From: Sphingobium sp. 66-54 | GTDB lineage: Bacteria > Pseudomonadota > Alphaproteobacteria > Sphingomonadales > Sphingomonadaceae | Direction: 5' to 3' | Length of the DNA stretch: 64,000 nucleotides | Assembly: GCA_001899715.1 (NCBI GenBank) | Contig: MKWI01000003.1 | Span: 186,001-250,000 of the forward strand | In this document: one piece after another, positions 62,511-64,000 of the stretch | Layout: every line of letters begins with the position of its first letter | Numbering within the stretch: the first letter of the stretch is position 1 | Made by a program: the position numbers and the translations under genes | Notes under the pieces: generated by a model | What the model was told of the DNA's origin: nothing | What the model saw: the letters and a program-made list of their open reading frames with translations, nothing else | Databases searched by the model: none

Positions 62511-63254
62511 CTACAGGCTCATGCCGCCGTCGATCACGATATTCGCGCCGGTCATGAAACGGGCTTCATCCGAGGCAAGCAGCACCGCGACCTCCGCGAT
62601 CTCCCCCGGCGTGCCGATCCGCCCCATGGGCTGGCGCGCGATGAAGGCCGCGCGGGCGGCCGCCTCATCCCCGGTCGCGCGCAGGCGTTCGGCCAGCGAC
62701 GGGCTATCGACGGTGCCGGGGCTGATCGCGTTGCAGCGAATCCCCTGCGTGATGAAATCGCGCGCCACCGACATGGTAAGGCCGATCACGGCCGCTTTCG
62801 ACGTGCCGTAGGCAAAGCGATTCGGCGCGGCCATAACCGAGGAGACAACCGACGCGATATTGACGATGCTTCCCCCTCCCCCGGCCAGCATGGCGGGCAG
62901 GAAAGCGCGAATCATCGTTTCGACGGACCCGACATTGACCTTGAGGCTGCGCGCCAGAGCGTCGGGCGCCGCATCGAGCAGCGTGCCGGAGAGCACGATC
63001 CCCGCGCAATTGACGAGCACATTCACCTGCGGATTGGCCTGCGCCAGCGCCTCGGCGGCCGAGCTGTCCGTGGCATCGAGCGCAGAGCACGTGACGTGCT
63101 CCAGCCCCGCGAAACGCTCCGCCAGTCCATCCCCCTGAAGATCGGTTGCGATGACATGCGCGCCTTCGCGCAGGAAAGCGCGGGCGATGGCGAAACCGAT
63201 CCCCTGCGCCGCACCGGTGATGAGGCAATGTTTGCCCGCGAGCCTGTTGGTCAT
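62511..63254 (-). CDS. SDR, 2-keto-3-deoxy-fuconate 4-dehydrogenase-like
   Basis: A 247-residue SDR close by pattern to the 2-keto-3-deoxy-L-fuconate dehydrogenase/BDH2 group: NRLAGKHCLITGAAQGIGFAIA, HVIATDLQGD (an aspartate that favours NAD), NCAGIVLSGTLLDA, RAFLPAMLAGGGGSIVNIASV, PNRFAYGTSKAAVIGLTMSVARDFITQGIRCNAISPGTVDSPSLAERL and FIARQPMGRIGTPGEI. It would oxidise C4 of the 2-keto-3-deoxy acid to the 2,4-diketo acid, the substrate of the FAH-type hydrolase. The ATG at 63254 follows GAGAGGA; an ATG at 63269 overlapping the upstream SDR stop is also possible. It is read with the SDR upstream on the minus strand. Confidence 0.88.
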   Translation of the reverse strand: MTNRLAGKHCLITGAAQGIGFAIARAFLREGAHVIATDLQGDGLAERFAGLEHVTCSALDATDSSAAEALAQANPQVNVLVNCAGIVLSGTLLDAAPDALARSLKVNVGSVETMIRAFLPAMLAGGGGSIVNIASVVSSVMAAPNRFAYGTSKAAVIGLTMSVARDFITQGIRCNAISPGTVDSPSLAERLRATGDEAAARAAFIARQPMGRIGTPGEIAEVAVLLASDEARFMTGANIVIDGGMSL

Positions 63255-63265
63255 GATGTCCTCTC

Positions 63266-64000
63266 TCAACCTGGGAACAGCGTCAGCCCGCCGTCGATGC
63301 GCAGCACCTGCCCGCTGACGAAGCGGCTCTGCTCGCCGGCGAGGAAAGCAACGGCATCGGCAATCTCATCGGGCGTGGCGTAGCGGTCGAGCGATGGGCC
63401 CTCAACTTGCATCCGGGGGTCGGTCGTGCGCGTGGCGAGAAAACGCGCGCTCATCGCCGGGCCGGGGCTGACCGCGTTGACGCGCACGCCATGCGCCCGC
63501 GCTTCCAGCGCAAGGCAGCGCGTATAATGCAATATGGCCGCCTTCGCGCAGGCATAGACGACCTCCGGCGACACGCCCATCTGCCCGTTTAGCGACCCGA
63601 AATTGATGACACTGCCCCGCTGCCGCGTCATCATGCCCGGCACGACCGCGCGGCACATCAGGACCGTACCGAGGAAGTTGCGGTCCATCACCGCGCGCAT
63701 ATCCGCCATGCTCACGTCCAGCGCGCCGTTGGGATTGGGCTTGCCGCCGGCCGCGCCAATGTCGCCGCCCGCGCAATTCACCAGGATGGAGATCGGCCCC
63801 AATGCGGTCTCGACCTCACCCACCATCCGCGCCACGGCCGCCTCGTCCGTGATATCGCCGGTGACGCCGATGGCGGGGCGCTCGCCCGCAATCGCGGCCG
63901 CGACGTCCGACAGGTTCCGCGCCTCGCCATATTGGGCCGGGGCCAGCTCATCAATGTCGTGAATGGCGACCGCGGCGCCCATGGCGGATAGCTTTTCCGC
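63266..64000 (-). CDS. SDR family oxidoreductase (5' part outside window)
   Basis: The frame is open to the right edge, so the first ~10-20 residues with the TGxxxGIG loop are missing. Remaining marks: AEKLSAMGAAVAIHDID (the aspartate that favours NAD), VNCAGGDIGAAGG, SVINFGSLNGQMG, the Y-x3-K in YACAKAAILHYTRCLALEARAHGVRVNAVSPG and SRFVSGQVLRIDGGL. Precedes the fuconate-type SDR by 11 nt or a 4-nt overlap, depending on start, so they form one operon. It could be the cytoplasmic sugar or sugar-acid dehydrogenase of the same pathway. Confidence 0.85.
   Translation of the reverse strand, partial: AEKLSAMGAAVAIHDIDELAPAQYGEARNLSDVAAAIAGERPAIGVTGDITDEAAVARMVGEVETALGPISILVNCAGGDIGAAGGKPNPNGALDVSMADMRAVMDRNFLGTVLMCRAVVPGMMTRQRGSVINFGSLNGQMGVSPEVVYACAKAAILHYTRCLALEARAHGVRVNAVSPGPAMSARFLATRTTDPRMQVEGPSLDRYATPDEIADAVAFLAGEQSRFVSGQVLRIDGGLTLFPG

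Overview
The window looks like chromosomal DNA of a sphingomonad-type alphaproteobacterium. This is judged from the high G+C, the three large TonB-dependent receptors, a lignostilbene-type dioxygenase, ergothioneine genes, and a non-phosphorylating sugar-acid pathway of the kind described in Sphingomonas and Xanthomonas. This is inference from gene content; no rRNA, tRNA, CRISPR array, insertion sequence or prophage was seen.

Layout. (1) 1-8108: a partial glycosyltransferase, two small conserved genes, and a minus-strand operon read as egtV-egtU-egtB-egtD, that is, an ergothioneine-type ABC importer followed by two ergothioneine biosynthesis enzymes. (2) 8109-14920: a cluster with small DUF2249, cytochrome c, DUF488, DUF2945, MoaF-like and FmdE-like genes, then a lignostilbene-type dioxygenase and a cytochrome c'-like lipoprotein. 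Two near-identical long palindromes of NsrR type (8271-8309 and 12621-12650) and an FNR-type box (12670-12683) suggest nitric oxide/low-oxygen control. (3) 14956-25322: a cytoplasmic catabolic block with SDRs, Fe-alcohol dehydrogenase, SnoaL protein, amidohydrolase, cupin, HpcH aldolase, aldehyde dehydrogenase, BKACE enzyme and an MFS importer.

(4) 25500-45043: a partly duplicated uptake and processing locus. Each copy has an AraC regulator, a sialidase-like Asp-box protein, a TonB-dependent receptor and an exported protein made of three SnoaL-like domains; amidohydrolases and a dienelactone-hydrolase-like protein are added. Many of these carry Tat or Sec leaders, so the substrate is probably processed in the periplasm after outer-membrane import. 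The substrate is unknown. This is the best candidate here for an undescribed system.

(5) 45303-47800: a BtuB-like receptor coupled to a VTT/DedA-type membrane protein. (6) 47935-64000: a tightly overlapping seven-gene operon (PVC-type dehydrogenase/cytochrome, ABC-2 exporter pair, cytochrome-PQQ sugar dehydrogenase, aldose 1-epimerase, metallo-beta-lactamase-fold hydrolase, D-lactate dehydrogenase), then an IlvD/EDD sugar-acid dehydratase, a GntR regulator, an FAH-family hydrolase and two SDRs. Together these read as periplasmic oxidation of a sugar followed by dehydration, 4-oxidation and hydrolytic cleavage. D-lactate dehydrogenase would fit a 6-deoxy-D-hexose as substrate. Paired REP-like palindromes occupy each of the four widest convergent intergenic gaps.
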